A DNA stretch of 64,000 nt from Bacteroidaceae bacterium (GCA_024398515.1 JAKSIZ010000003.1:1-64000); one strand, 5' to 3'; shown: positions 1-8,226, counted from the stretch's first letter. Notes: a model not told the origin generated them from the letters alone. Translations and numbers: made by a program.

Positions 1-448
1 CTTGCCTGTCCACCTGCTTGTCTGCCGTGTGATTGCACTCAATGATGAATGTGTCAGCTTGCATCGTAGCATAGAATACAATCTCGGAAGCGTATTCCTC
101 CGGCAACTGCACCTGTGTACGTGGAGCTGCATTCTCACGTGCAAGTTTCAGGTACTCAAATTCGTCAGCAAACAAGTTCTGAAGTTTCCTTGCTATCGAT
201 GAACCAGGCGAATAGCGTATCTGCAACAAATCGGGATGCCCAGGATAACGTGTTTGGTCAAAGCCGATGTTGTTCATACGAGCATCAAACACCTCCCCAT
301 CAATCATGATCTTCACCCCTCGCTTGTCCCCATGATGCAGCTCGCCTCCAGGCATAGCATATACCAACGGATGGAATTCCGTAGGAATGTGGAATCCATT
401 TGTCAGCAATGACCAGTCAACTTGATGGCGAAGAAGGAAGGTGCTCAT
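1..448 (-). CDS. Unrecognised protein, N-terminal 149 residues (cut by window edge)
   Basis: An open frame on the minus strand begins at ATG 448 (MSTFLLRHQVDWSLL) and runs off the left edge without a stop, so only the N-terminal ~149 residues are visible. It starts 23 nt after the stop of the helicase gene, so the two are probably co-transcribed. The visible part has no signal peptide or membrane segment. It is a soluble, mixed alpha/beta sequence with a central stretch 'DLLQIRYSPGSSIARKL'. I do not recognise the family. Because its partner is a helicase with an embedded nuclease-like domain, an effector or DNA-binding role is possible, but that is inference from position only. Confidence 0.7.
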   Translation of the reverse strand, partial: MSTFLLRHQVDWSLLTNGFHIPTEFHPLVYAMPGGELHHGDKRGVKIMIDGEVFDARMNNIGFDQTRYPGHPDLLQIRYSPGSSIARKLQNLFADEFEYLKLARENAAPRTQVQLPEEYASEIVFYATMQADTFIIECNHTADKQVDRQ

Positions 449-471
449 AGTTTTTTTTCTTAATCAATTTA

Positions 472-3111
472 TTATCTTTTTACCCTATGTGCAGGAATAT
501 ACTTCCTGCCTGATAAATTCATATGTCGCCCATTATAAAACTCTCGTTCAAAGTATTGGCAGTTTGCTTCTTTGTTGTCGCATCCCCAAACCTTGTATGG
601 TGTTTTCTGTTTCGTCCATCCCTCGTATTTAACGATGCGATGACCTACACCACACCACGGACACGGATTTGGATTTATGGCCATGTCTGCATTCATTTCT
701 GTCACGAAAGGCGATGGCGTATTTTCATTATACATTACCACCGTATGTACCTTTGCACGGGTGATTGCTACATAATATACACGTCTTTCTTCAGCATACT
801 CGTAATGCTCTTTATCGCTCAGCACATAATCAAGCACGGGATCATCGGATAAAAGTGACGGAAATCCGTAAAGTCCGCTATTGCAATTTAGTACGAATAC
901 ATAATCTGCTTCAAGACCCTTTGAAGCATGAATTGTCATGAACTTTACTTTGCGTCCAGCTATTTGTAATGTTACATTGTCGCTGTTTGGGTCGTATTCC
1001 ATCTTAATACTTGGCGATGCAAGGACACGCACATCATACGAATAGCGAGAAATGATATAAGCCGTTTTATCTGTAGGTACACGAGCTACCATTTTCTCCA
1101 TAAGCGACTGCAGATCCTGATTCGACTTGTATGCCATGAAACTAATATTCGTCTCTGGTGGGTTTACTGCTCTTGGATGCACTTTCTTTTTCTTCTGCAA
1201 AGGATTATGCTGTACAAAACGTGAAGATTTGTCAATGAGGGGATTGCCAAAACGATAGGTTGTCTCAATCTTGCATTCCTCCGTATAACCAAAGTATTTA
1301 GAGAATTCAGAGAACAGAGACAAGTCACTACCAGTGAAGCGGTAGATAGACTGCCAGTCATCGCCTACGCAGTAGAGTTTCGTCTTTGGTAAATTGGTAC
1401 GCAAAGATTGCAGGAAACGGTATCTGTCAACTGAGATATCCTGGAATTCGTCTATCAAGATAAACTCGTACTTCTGTCCCCATTTGCCCTCGTTGCAATA
1501 GTTTGTAGCCTTGACGATAACATCAGTAAAGTCCATTTCCTCACGCTCTGAGAGTTCTTTTTGGTAGTCATCCCAAAGGGGTTTCATGATGTTGTCTATA
1601 ACGTAAATATCTCGAATGGAATGCCTTGCTTCTGCAATATTACGGATGTCTTCAATCGTTTTGCCGTTAGCCTTTACAAGGTTAACAAAACTCTGGGTCA
1701 TCTGCATCAAAGCGTTCTCCATGCTCTTGTTGCGAGACATTATTTTTTCGATGAGTTCGTCAGTTGTCGCTTCATTAATTGGAACGCCGGCTTCTATCAA
1801 TAAATTACGGAGATGTGGACGAATGCTTTTGTTGTGGAAATCGGCACTCGTTGTGAAAATGAGTTTCGTTCCATGCTCACGATGTACATTCTTTTTCCAT
1901 TCGATGCCCTCGTGATAGCGTTGATTAGCAGCATTCCATCCGTCAGGCATTCCGTTTCCGAACCAGCGAGGCACCTGACCAGATGAATTGATGGCGTAAT
2001 GTTCAAGATAAAGCTTACGCTCCATGCCTTCCTTGTCCTTGTAGTAAATAGTGAAATCTGGCTTGTACTGACGATATTCCTCGGTAAGCGTTTCGTATTC
2101 GTATGGCTCTTCATACTTGAACGATACACCAAGCTCCGTCAAATAACTACAAATTTTCTTCTCTTCTTCGCTCTTGGTAGATATCAGTCGGTCATCCTTA
2201 TCTGTGTATAGTGCAATGACTCCATATTTCCGTCTGTCTTTGTAGTATTCAATCGAGTTATAGTAGGCATGTTCATCCCTTACCAATGATTTGTAATCAG
2301 TCAGGTAGTTGAGTATTGCGTTCTTGAATTCAGGTTTGTTCAGTTGGTCGTAGAATACCTTCACGAATAACCCATTGTCAGCAATCGAGGGCATCCGACC
2401 TTCTACTTTGCTTACAATATTCATAGCTAGTTTATGGAACGTCATGCACGAAAGACCAGTTCCCGTCAATCTTTGGGTAAGTTCATCCGAAGCCTTGTGA
2501 GTGTATGTGATGGTCAATATCCTTGAAGGTTGTATCTTTCGTTGATGAACCAAATAGAGTAACTTGCCAATCATAGTAGAGGTCTTACCGCTACCTGCAC
2601 TACTTATCACAAGGCAGTTGTCTTCTAGTTTTACGATAGAATCACGTTGCTGATTATCCAAAGGGTATTCTAGAACAGAATCAAAGAAGTCCTTCTGCTG
2701 TTCAAGTTCTTTTGTGACAAACTCCTCGTTATGTTTTTTGCGAGTTAATTCAAGATTCTTTCTCTGCACGTAGAATTTTGTCGCATCCTCGCCGAGTTGT
2801 TGCAGAGCGCCATTGCATCTGAGGAAATCCAAATGCTCATACAGTTCTTTCGTATCCTTCTCAAACTTCTTGCATTCTGAATCTGTGAAGAAATGGTCAG
2901 CATGCAACAAAGCACTTGTGAGGTAAGTCATCCTATCAGGTAGCATCTCACCTATAACACATATGATTTCCTCTATCTTCTCCTTTAGTTCTGCTTCCTC
3001 ATTCGCCTTTGCAACCTTCTGTTCCTCCCTTTTATTCGCCCCATAACGTATGCCAAACACCACGAGAATGATGACTACGAATGTTACTGCTATGTAAAGG
3101 AGTGGGTTCAT
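472..3111 (-). CDS. Helicase IV (HelD)-like superfamily I helicase with embedded nuclease-like domain
   Basis: An 879-aa protein with an N-terminal membrane helix (residues ~4-22, PLLYIAVTFVVIILVVFG) followed by a charged coiled region. The SF1 helicase motifs follow: Q motif NQQRDSIV, Walker A SAGSGKTS (~170), Walker B ILIDEFQD, GDDWQSIYRF, TTYRFGNP, FMTIHASKG and YVAITRAK. This order and wording match E. coli helicase IV. Between motifs Ia and II sits a ~100-residue insertion with YKPDFTIYY and YLEHYA, the pattern of a PD-(D/E)XK nuclease core. The C-terminus carries a CPWCG...C...C zinc-ribbon-like segment. It likely unwinds or processes DNA near the membrane, in repair or defence. It follows a 33-aa ORF by 7 nt and precedes an unknown gene by 23 nt. 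Confidence 0.88.
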   Translation of the reverse strand: MNPLLYIAVTFVVIILVVFGIRYGANKREEQKVAKANEEAELKEKIEEIICVIGEMLPDRMTYLTSALLHADHFFTDSECKKFEKDTKELYEHLDFLRCNGALQQLGEDATKFYVQRKNLELTRKKHNEEFVTKELEQQKDFFDSVLEYPLDNQQRDSIVKLEDNCLVISSAGSGKTSTMIGKLLYLVHQRKIQPSRILTITYTHKASDELTQRLTGTGLSCMTFHKLAMNIVSKVEGRMPSIADNGLFVKVFYDQLNKPEFKNAILNYLTDYKSLVRDEHAYYNSIEYYKDRRKYGVIALYTDKDDRLISTKSEEEKKICSYLTELGVSFKYEEPYEYETLTEEYRQYKPDFTIYYKDKEGMERKLYLEHYAINSSGQVPRWFGNGMPDGWNAANQRYHEGIEWKKNVHREHGTKLIFTTSADFHNKSIRPHLRNLLIEAGVPINEATTDELIEKIMSRNKSMENALMQMTQSFVNLVKANGKTIEDIRNIAEARHSIRDIYVIDNIMKPLWDDYQKELSEREEMDFTDVIVKATNYCNEGKWGQKYEFILIDEFQDISVDRYRFLQSLRTNLPKTKLYCVGDDWQSIYRFTGSDLSLFSEFSKYFGYTEECKIETTYRFGNPLIDKSSRFVQHNPLQKKKKVHPRAVNPPETNISFMAYKSNQDLQSLMEKMVARVPTDKTAYIISRYSYDVRVLASPSIKMEYDPNSDNVTLQIAGRKVKFMTIHASKGLEADYVFVLNCNSGLYGFPSLLSDDPVLDYVLSDKEHYEYAEERRVYYVAITRAKVHTVVMYNENTPSPFVTEMNADMAINPNPCPWCGVGHRIVKYEGWTKQKTPYKVWGCDNKEANCQYFEREFYNGRHMNLSGRKYIPAHRVKR

Positions 3112-3118
3112 TTTGTTA

Positions 3119-3220
3119 CTATAATCTTACTAAATTATCATTCCGTCCGAAAGCCTGAAAGACCACCTCATTTCTCTTGGCATACTCGTGGAGCGTATCT
3201 TTCGCTTTTGTATTTTGCAT
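3119..3220 (-). CDS. Small ORF (33 aa) leading the helicase operon
   Basis: ATG at 3220, stop at 3119, 7 nt before the helicase start. The peptide begins MQNTKAKDTLHEYAKRNEVV and ends FGRNDNLVRL. It lies just downstream of a TAACTTTG -7 box on the same strand (3271-3278), so it would be the first gene on the transcript. The helical TLHEYAKRN stretch faintly recalls the first helix of a double-stranded RNA-binding fold, but 33 residues cannot hold the whole fold. It may be a leader peptide or a decayed gene. Confidence 0.4.
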   Translation of the reverse strand: MQNTKAKDTLHEYAKRNEVVFQAFGRNDNLVRL

Positions 3221-3270
3221 AATTTAATGTCCGTTGCTTCCTTATGGATGGATTTATCCATATTAATATG

Positions 3271-3278
3271 CAAAGTTA
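3271..3278 (-). promoter_or_regulatory. -7 box for the helicase operon
   Basis: TAACTTTG on the minus strand, ~50 nt upstream of the 33-aa ORF. I see no clear TTTG at the expected distance, so only the -7 element is supported. Confidence 0.4.
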
Positions 3279-3405
3279 ATAAGAATTTCTCAAATAATCG
3301 TAGATTATTGAGATTTTAACGCTAAATTTAACAAAATCGGAATTTGTGGTAGGCTTGAATTACACCATTTAATTAAACGTGGTCATCGTGGTCATTATGG
3401 TCAAA

Positions 3406-3543
3406 GTCATTAAGGTCATTTTCGTTTTGGGGATGCGATTTCTGTGCCACTATAATAATATAATTAAAAATTATATTTATATAGTGAGCCGGAAAGAGAG
3501 CGCGAAATCCTTTTTGACCTTAATGACCAATGACCTTAATGAC
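3406..3543. repeat. 15-bp inverted repeat inside GTCATT word repeats
   Basis: GTCATTAAGGTCATT (3406-3420) is exactly inverted at 3529-3543. Both arms sit in runs of the same word ('ggtcatcgtggtcattatggtc' type on the left). The loop of ~108 bp is AT-rich and has no credible gene. This belongs to the intergenic word-repeat hairpins seen again near 4.6, 7.0 and 45.2 kb. Confidence 0.65.
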
Positions 3544-3550
3544 ACGCTTG

Positions 3551-3718
3551 TTTTGGTTGAGGGTTGATGGTTGTTGGTTGATGGTTGTTGGTTGATGGTT
3601 GTTGGTTGTAGGTTATTGGTTGGAATAGGATATAAACCTATACCACAAAAACGACAACCCAAAACCATACACCATACACCATAAACCATACACCATAAAC
3701 CTTCATCACAACCTGTGG
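3551..3718. repeat. GGTTG-type tandem words facing CCATA-type words
   Basis: Left half (3551-3622) is G/T-rich with repeated GGTTGATGGTTGTT units. Right half (3664-3718) is C/A-rich with repeated ACCATACACCATA units. The two halves are partly complementary and could form a long imperfect hairpin just upstream of the HU promoter. Confidence 0.6.
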
Positions 3719-3726
3719 GAAAAGTA

Positions 3727-3758
3727 TTGTATAGTTTTTGCAAATGTTGTACCTTTGC
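3727..3758 (+). promoter_or_regulatory. Promoter of the HU-like gene
   Basis: TTG at 3728-3730, 20 nt, then TAccTTTG at 3751-3758. It places transcription start near 3765, which rules out upstream in-frame start codons and supports ATG 3843. Confidence 0.7.
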
Positions 3759-3842
3759 ATCGTGATTCAAATCACACATATTTTGTTCCCTCGCGACGTA
3801 ACAATTGCCGCGTCACGAGAAAGTAAAAAATTCGCAAGAATT

Positions 3843-4631
3843 ATGGCAATAAAAGTTAAAGCAATCGAGCGTAACGTCTCGTTTCAGGAAGGTGTGGAGA
3901 AGTTCGCTTATGTGCTCCAGGCAGATCTTTACAGCAGACTTTCCGACACTAAGGTAATTCAGGAAGCAGCCCTCCGTTCGGGCATCAGCAAGGGCGCTAT
4001 CAATGCCGCATGGGATGCCATCGGCGAAGTAATCAAGGCATGGGCAACCGAAGGTCACAGCGTAGCCATTCCGGGACTTGGCTCAATGCGTTTCGGACTT
4101 CGCTCAACAAGCGTACAGAACGTGAACGATGTGAGTTCCAACCTCATTACCAGCCGCCGCGTTATCTTCACGCCAAACGTGGACATCAAGCGTGAACTCG
4201 CCGAGACTTCCGTAAGCATCACCTGCTACGACCGCAACGGCAACCTTGTAAAGCGCGTAACCTCAAGCGATGATGGCGACATCGAGGATCCGGACAACGA
4301 AGGTGGTGGCGACGACAACCCTGGAGGCGGTTCAGGAAGCGGTGGCGACAATGAGGGTGGTAATCAGAATCGCCAGTTTACCATCACGGTACTCTCTGCT
4401 GACACCGAGATGGGAACGGTAACAGGAGGTGGTACGTTCAGCGAAGGATCAGTCATCCAGATCAGCGCATCGCCAAAGATTGGTAATCAGTTCGAGAAGT
4501 GGAGTGATGGTGTCACCACACCAAACCGCAACATTACCGTGACTCAGAATCTCACCCTTACGGCACAGTTCGTAGCCGATGAGAACCCTGGCGGTGGAGG
4601 CGGTGGCGATAATCCTGGCGATTACGACTAA
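3843..4631 (+). CDS. HU-family DNA-binding protein with C-terminal InlB-like repeat
   Basis: A 262-aa protein starting MAIKVKAIERNVSF, chosen because upstream in-frame starts fall inside the promoter. Residues ~1-125 match the long Bacteroidales HU/IHF-like DNA-binding family, with the loop 'IPGLGSMRFGLRST' typical of its beta arm. An acidic Gly/Asp/Asn linker (~145-175) leads to a ~70-residue segment (FTITVLSADTEMGTVTGGG ... FEKWSDG ... LTAQF) that reads as a divergent InlB B-repeat, a beta fold usually found on cell-surface proteins. A second Gly/Asp tail ends the protein. There is no signal peptide. A nucleoid role is likely; the function of the repeat is unknown. The smalltalk gene follows 106 nt downstream. 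Confidence 0.85.
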   Translation: MAIKVKAIERNVSFQEGVEKFAYVLQADLYSRLSDTKVIQEAALRSGISKGAINAAWDAIGEVIKAWATEGHSVAIPGLGSMRFGLRSTSVQNVNDVSSNLITSRRVIFTPNVDIKRELAETSVSITCYDRNGNLVKRVTSSDDGDIEDPDNEGGGDDNPGGGSGSGGDNEGGNQNRQFTITVLSADTEMGTVTGGGTFSEGSVIQISASPKIGNQFEKWSDGVTTPNRNITVTQNLTLTAQFVADENPGGGGGGDNPGDYD

Positions 4632-4635
4632 TCAA

Positions 4636-4733
4636 TGTTGTAAGGTTATTAGGTTATTAGGTTGTAAGGTTATAAGGCCCCAAAACCTATAACCAACAAC
4701 CTATAACCAACAACCTCAAACCTTAAACACTAA
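4636..4733. repeat. GGTTAT/AACCTATAACC hairpin repeat between HU and smalltalk
   Basis: Left: GGTTATTAGG and GGTTGTAAGG words. Right: AACCTATAACCAACAACC words, largely the complement of the left. A transcript would fold into a ~100-nt stem in the spacer between the HU-like gene and the smalltalk gene, possibly uncoupling their expression. Confidence 0.6.
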
Positions 4734-4737
4734 AATT

Positions 4738-4845
4738 ATGAACAAGAAAGAAACGTGGAAGTTCATCATTAACCTGATTGCTTCAATCCTCACCGCGGCA
4801 GCTGCTGCGCTTGGAACAACTTCATGCATGGGCTTGGTTGTTTAG
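4738..4845 (+). CDS. Smalltalk-type micro-protein (35 aa)
   Basis: ATG at 4738, stop TAG 4843-4845. The peptide begins MNKKETWKFIINLIASILTA and ends ALGTTSCMGLVV. The KKETWK start, one hydrophobic helix and 'GTTSCM' end match the Bacteroidales 'smalltalk' family, which is characteristically encoded just after HU-like genes. In related genomes an N-acetylmuramoyl-L-alanine amidase often follows; here a terminator follows instead. It is probably a membrane peptide of unknown function. Confidence 0.82.
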   Translation: MNKKETWKFIINLIASILTAAAAALGTTSCMGLVV

Positions 4846-4970
4846 TTGTTAGGTTGCTTTTTTGTGACCTAAACGACTAAAAACTTAAAACCAAATGGTC
4901 ATTAGGATTCTAAGTAAATTACGAACTCGTGTATCCGAAAGACCGATTTCACTCTAAAAATACCCAAAAA

Positions 4971-5016
4971 GCCTCCGCATAGCGATGATGCCAATGCGGA
5001 GGCTGATTTGTTTTTT
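4971..5016. terminator. Bidirectional terminator between smalltalk and CBM96-like gene
   Basis: Stem GCCTCCGCAT (4971-4980) / ATGCGGAGGC (4994-5003), with a T-rich tract after it on the plus strand (5007-5016) and A-runs before it that serve the minus strand. It lies between convergent genes. Confidence 0.85.
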
Positions 5017-5034
5017 GGGGCAATCCTTAAACCC

Positions 5035-6861
5035 TTATTTCATATACTTCTTGCCATTGATAATAACAACACCCTGATAGTTTTCATTTACACGAACACC
5101 ATTGAGGTTGTAAACAGCACCTTGAGCATTGAACTTTGAACCCTGAACCTCTTCTATGGCTGTTGTGAATTTAACAGTAATGCCCTTAGACTTCAAGTAC
5201 TCGATTGCTTCCATTTGTTCCGTAGTAGTTACTTCGCCTAACTCAACTTCTGTAATAGGTTCGCCAGCCATACTACTTGCAAGGATAGTCTCAACTCCAA
5301 GAGATCTGCCTACTTCCTCACCATTCATTGTCAATACTGGCAACTGTGTTGACTTGTCAACTAAATTGAATGTTACTGATGAAACTCCTAAACGACCGCT
5401 AAAACCACAGAAGAAGAAGTCCTGAGTCTTACCTGAATTCATGATAGTGCTGAACCTACTGCCAACTTCTGTAACAGCTTCTTTTGGATTTCCAGACCCG
5501 TCTGTATAAGCGTATGTGTCTGTTGCATTAGCCGACGTAACTCCAGCTACGCCTGTCCAATAGTCGATAAAGCCCTTAGTGTCGGCAGTAACACTGATTG
5601 AAGAGAAATCAAGAATGTAGTCAGTACCTACGAGGAAGTTTTTACTTCCGAGGATACCTGAGTTCCAAACGCCGTCAACCTTGCCATTGATATATTGTGT
5701 ACCTCTCAATAAGGCAATATCATGCTTGTTGTCCCTAATAGTACCACTGTTACTGTTAAGATAAGTAACATCCAAGTCAGAATCCGTTGCATCCATTGAT
5801 GCAATGCGAATAGTTCTATGGCTACCTGTTACACCTCCAGCAAAAGATGCATTGATTTTAATTGAGACGATGTCTGCTGGGTTATACCTACCAATATAAA
5901 ATATACCATCGTTCTTAATTGTATAATAATACTGAGTAGATGAATTGCCCTTGTTGTCAACGAAAATAGTTGTTCCAGCATTCCCAGTATGTGCCAGAGT
6001 TGAACTTGATGAGAGATCAACAGCCTTAGGTAGTGATGTTGGAATAATCAGTCCTGTCTCTTTCTTCTGCAATTTAATGATGAGTTTAGGTGCAACGGCT
6101 TCTTTGAAGTCTTCCTCTGTCATGTTGAAGTTAGTAAGCATCTGCTGGTAACGTGTTGTCTTTTCTCCTGTTGCTACCCATGCAGAACCGTCCCACTTAT
6201 ACCCATCAATAGTGCTTGTACCGTAACCTGTAGCATCAGCGTCCTTTGAAAATGCACCAGCAAGGTTGCTTGTTCTCGCATGATTCAATGCGAGGACGAA
6301 GCCAAGGCTATTAGAGTTTGTGTTCTTGACATAATCCGTCAAGGCCTCACTGGTTCCTGTACTCTGGAATTTTGTCAGGTCGTAAGGATAAACAGCCTCA
6401 CGATTTGCAAGTGCGAAAGGTTTGTTGCCACCATTCTTAAGAGTAACATATCCCAATTCATTTGATTCAGTGACATAGTTCTCCAATGAGACATCTTCCC
6501 ATTTTGGACATTTAGACTCGCTCCATGCGTAGTCACATTTATAAAGATAAACATTCTCGTTCACATTGCTGGAGTTTGTCAACTGAAGAACTACACTTTC
6601 AATGGCATAGCCACTTGCCAACTTTGCCCTGAGTTCAGAAATATTGTACTTCTGCAAAGCACAAAAACCATAGTTACAACCTGTACTTCCTGAGCCAAAT
6701 TCATAGTCACCAGTATTGGCAGGATAAGCTTTGCCGTAGTCTTTTCTCAGTCGTACATCATCAGATGGCTTGATTACCATCGTCTCACTTTCTGCCATCA
6801 CACTGCCTATGCCTACGAACATGAGGAATAGTGAAAGAATTGATTTAGTAAAGTTTCTCAT
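5035..6861 (-). CDS. Secreted CBM96/DNRLRE-like carbohydrate-binding protein, copy 1
   Basis: 608 aa from ATG 6861 (MRNFTKSILSLFLMFVG), a signal peptide with cleavage near VMA/ES. An upstream in-frame start would add 25 residues ahead of the signal peptide and is rejected. Residues ~25-220 (MVIKPSDDVRLRK ... LQLTNSSNVNENVYLY) resemble the DNRLRE/CBM96 beta-sandwich found in polysaccharide-binding proteins. The middle region is a second beta-rich segment (~290-520) of no family I recognise. The C-terminus 'YNLNGVRVNENYQGVVIING' is the Prevotella-type surface tail. The first ~190 residues after the signal are encoded by DNA identical to the paralogue at 8626-10911. It probably binds pectin-like polymers at the cell surface. 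Confidence 0.75.
   Translation of the reverse strand: MRNFTKSILSLFLMFVGIGSVMAESETMVIKPSDDVRLRKDYGKAYPANTGDYEFGSGSTGCNYGFCALQKYNISELRAKLASGYAIESVVLQLTNSSNVNENVYLYKCDYAWSESKCPKWEDVSLENYVTESNELGYVTLKNGGNKPFALANREAVYPYDLTKFQSTGTSEALTDYVKNTNSNSLGFVLALNHARTSNLAGAFSKDADATGYGTSTIDGYKWDGSAWVATGEKTTRYQQMLTNFNMTEEDFKEAVAPKLIIKLQKKETGLIIPTSLPKAVDLSSSSTLAHTGNAGTTIFVDNKGNSSTQYYYTIKNDGIFYIGRYNPADIVSIKINASFAGGVTGSHRTIRIASMDATDSDLDVTYLNSNSGTIRDNKHDIALLRGTQYINGKVDGVWNSGILGSKNFLVGTDYILDFSSISVTADTKGFIDYWTGVAGVTSANATDTYAYTDGSGNPKEAVTEVGSRFSTIMNSGKTQDFFFCGFSGRLGVSSVTFNLVDKSTQLPVLTMNGEEVGRSLGVETILASSMAGEPITEVELGEVTTTEQMEAIEYLKSKGITVKFTTAIEEVQGSKFNAQGAVYNLNGVRVNENYQGVVIINGKKYMK
6217..6774. repeat. 558-bp direct repeat, copy 1
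   Basis: Identical base for base to 10267-10824 (offset 4050) in the given sequence. It covers the CBM96-like domain; the flanks diverge at once on both sides. This points to recent duplication or gene conversion. Confidence 0.9.
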
Positions 6862-7009
6862 AATGTAAAAATTGTTTTTAACGTTAAAAAAATATAGGAA
6901 TAAATTCTCTTTTAATGTAATACGAATCACACGCAAAAACTACTTACTTTTTTTCTTACTGCTGCCAACTGCCAACTGGCATCCCCTGCAAAGCCCATAC
7001 ATAGTTCCT

Positions 7010-7168
7010 TTCAGAAACCAGAAACAAGAAACCAGAAACTATTGGTTGTTGGTTCTGGGTTGTTGGTTGTCGGTTTTAGTAAACTTCTAACCATAAACCC
7101 TCAACCATAAACCCTCAACCATAAGCCATAAACCATAAGCCATAAACCATAAACCATAAACCATAAAC
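7010..7168. repeat. Word repeats with opposing GT-rich and CA-rich halves
   Basis: AAACCAGAAAC words (7015-7039), then GGTTGTTGGTT words (7042-7075), then CCATAAACCCTCAA and CCATAAGCCATAAA words (7090-7168). The halves are complementary enough for a long imperfect hairpin. They fill most of the 405-bp gap between the CBM96-like gene and the toxin-antitoxin-like cassette. Nothing else is evident there apart from the -7 box at 7218. Confidence 0.6.
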
Positions 7169-7217
7169 AAAATGCATTTTCTTTGCTCATTTTTACTGTT
7201 TTTTTCGGAAAAATGTT

Positions 7218-7225
7218 TATATTTG
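7218..7225 (+). promoter_or_regulatory. -7 box of the DUF3791/DUF3990 cassette
   Basis: TATATTTG at 7218-7225; a TTTG at 7192-7195 is 22 nt upstream, slightly long. Transcription would start near 7232, so the first start codon at 7234 is unlikely and ATG 7267 is preferred. Confidence 0.5.
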
Positions 7226-7266
7226 CATCGTAAATGACGCGAAACTTGAGAAACGAACATTCAATT

Positions 7267-7503
7267 ATGCAAAAAACAACAGATACACCGACCTACCGCA
7301 AGATACACTTTGCCGTAATGGCTATTGAGAGCGGTGCTGCAAAGCTAAACATCAGCGGACGCGAAATGGAACAACGACTACAAAAGCAAGATCTTATTCG
7401 CCGCCGACTGATTGGTCAATACGAACTACTGCACACACAAAGCCTCGAATATGTGGCTGATGATATAGCTGAGACACTTATTAACTGGGAAAGTGAAGAC
7501 TAA
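7267..7503 (+). CDS. DUF3791-family protein, first of two
   Basis: 78 aa from ATG 7267 (MQKTTDTPTYRKIHFAVMAI). The pattern (helical N-terminus, 'LNISGREMEQRLQKQDLI', then a Leu-rich helix ending 'VADDIAETLINWE') fits DUF3791, small helical proteins typically adjacent to DUF3990 genes. By position it could be an antitoxin. The next gene starts 13 nt after its stop, or overlaps it if the GTG at 7493 is used. The TATATTTG box upstream sets the start choice. Confidence 0.65.
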   Translation: MQKTTDTPTYRKIHFAVMAIESGAAKLNISGREMEQRLQKQDLIRRRLIGQYELLHTQSLEYVADDIAETLINWESED

Positions 7504-7516
7504 TAAAAAATCGAAA

Positions 7517-8011
7517 ATGGAACTATATCACGGATCAAACATTGCAGTGGAACAACCATTAGCACTCGCCGGACGCAGAAACCTCGATTTCGGCAAAGGG
7601 TTTTACACTACACGTCTCAAGAGTCAAGCACAGAAATGGGCTAATCTTGTGGCAAGCCGCAAAAAAAAGAACCCACAGAGCATTGTAAGTATTTTTGAGT
7701 GTAACGAAAGTGAAATGATGTCGGCTGGTTATATGTATAAAAACTTCACCAAATATGACATGGAATGGCTTGAATTTGTTGTAGCTTGTCGTCATGGTGA
7801 GGATTATACGAACTATGACATCGTAGAAGGTGGAGTGGCAAACGATCAAGTAATTGACACCGTAGAGGATTACGAGAACGGACGCATCACGGCAAAACAG
7901 GCTCTTGATCAGCTGAAATACAAGAAGCCAAACAACCAGATCTGTTTCCGTAATCAAGAGGTTATTGACAAATATCTGCACTTCACAAAAGCAGAAGCCG
8001 TAAAACAATAA
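7517..8011 (+). CDS. DUF3990-family protein, ADP-ribosyltransferase-like fold
   Basis: 164 aa from ATG 7517; a GTG start at 7493 is possible, but MELYHGSNIAVEQP is where the family begins. 'LYHGS' and 'FGKGFYTT' (~residues 25-35) match the NAD-binding strands of ADP-ribosyltransferase-like folds, to which DUF3990 has been assigned. The acidic residues near 'EWLEFVVACRHG' may supply the catalytic end. Flanking DUF3791 genes on the same strand make a toxin-antitoxin reading plausible. Activity and target are unknown. Confidence 0.7.
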   Translation: MELYHGSNIAVEQPLALAGRRNLDFGKGFYTTRLKSQAQKWANLVASRKKKNPQSIVSIFECNESEMMSAGYMYKNFTKYDMEWLEFVVACRHGEDYTNYDIVEGGVANDQVIDTVEDYENGRITAKQALDQLKYKKPNNQICFRNQEVIDKYLHFTKAEAVKQ

Positions 8012-8022
8012 AACATCGCACT

Positions 8023-8226
8023 ATGAGAGATAACGTACTATGGCGCAAAATAGCCAGAATAATCATCATGATTGCTGACGGCTTGCATATAAGTAGCGAA
8101 CGGGCTTTAGACCTTTTCTACAATAGCGAAGTATATGAAATGCTCGTTGATTCACGCTATGGACTCCAAACAATGAGCGACACCTACATCTACGATGAGT
8201 TCATGATGGAACTTCGCGGCCAATAG
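8023..8226 (+). CDS. DUF3791-family protein, second copy
   Basis: 67 aa from ATG 8023 (MRDNVLWRKIARIIIMIADG), 11 nt after the DUF3990 stop. 'LHISSERALDLFYNSEVYEMLVD' and 'TYIYDEFM' fit DUF3791 better than the first copy does. A two-DUF3791, one-DUF3990 arrangement is unusual; one copy may be a partner and the other a regulator. Confidence 0.65.
   Translation: MRDNVLWRKIARIIIMIADGLHISSERALDLFYNSEVYEMLVDSRYGLQTMSDTYIYDEFMMELRGQ

Noticed and set aside
3738..3842. Extra 35-residue N-terminus on the HU-like protein
   Set aside because: Those codons overlap the -7 box and predicted start of transcription.
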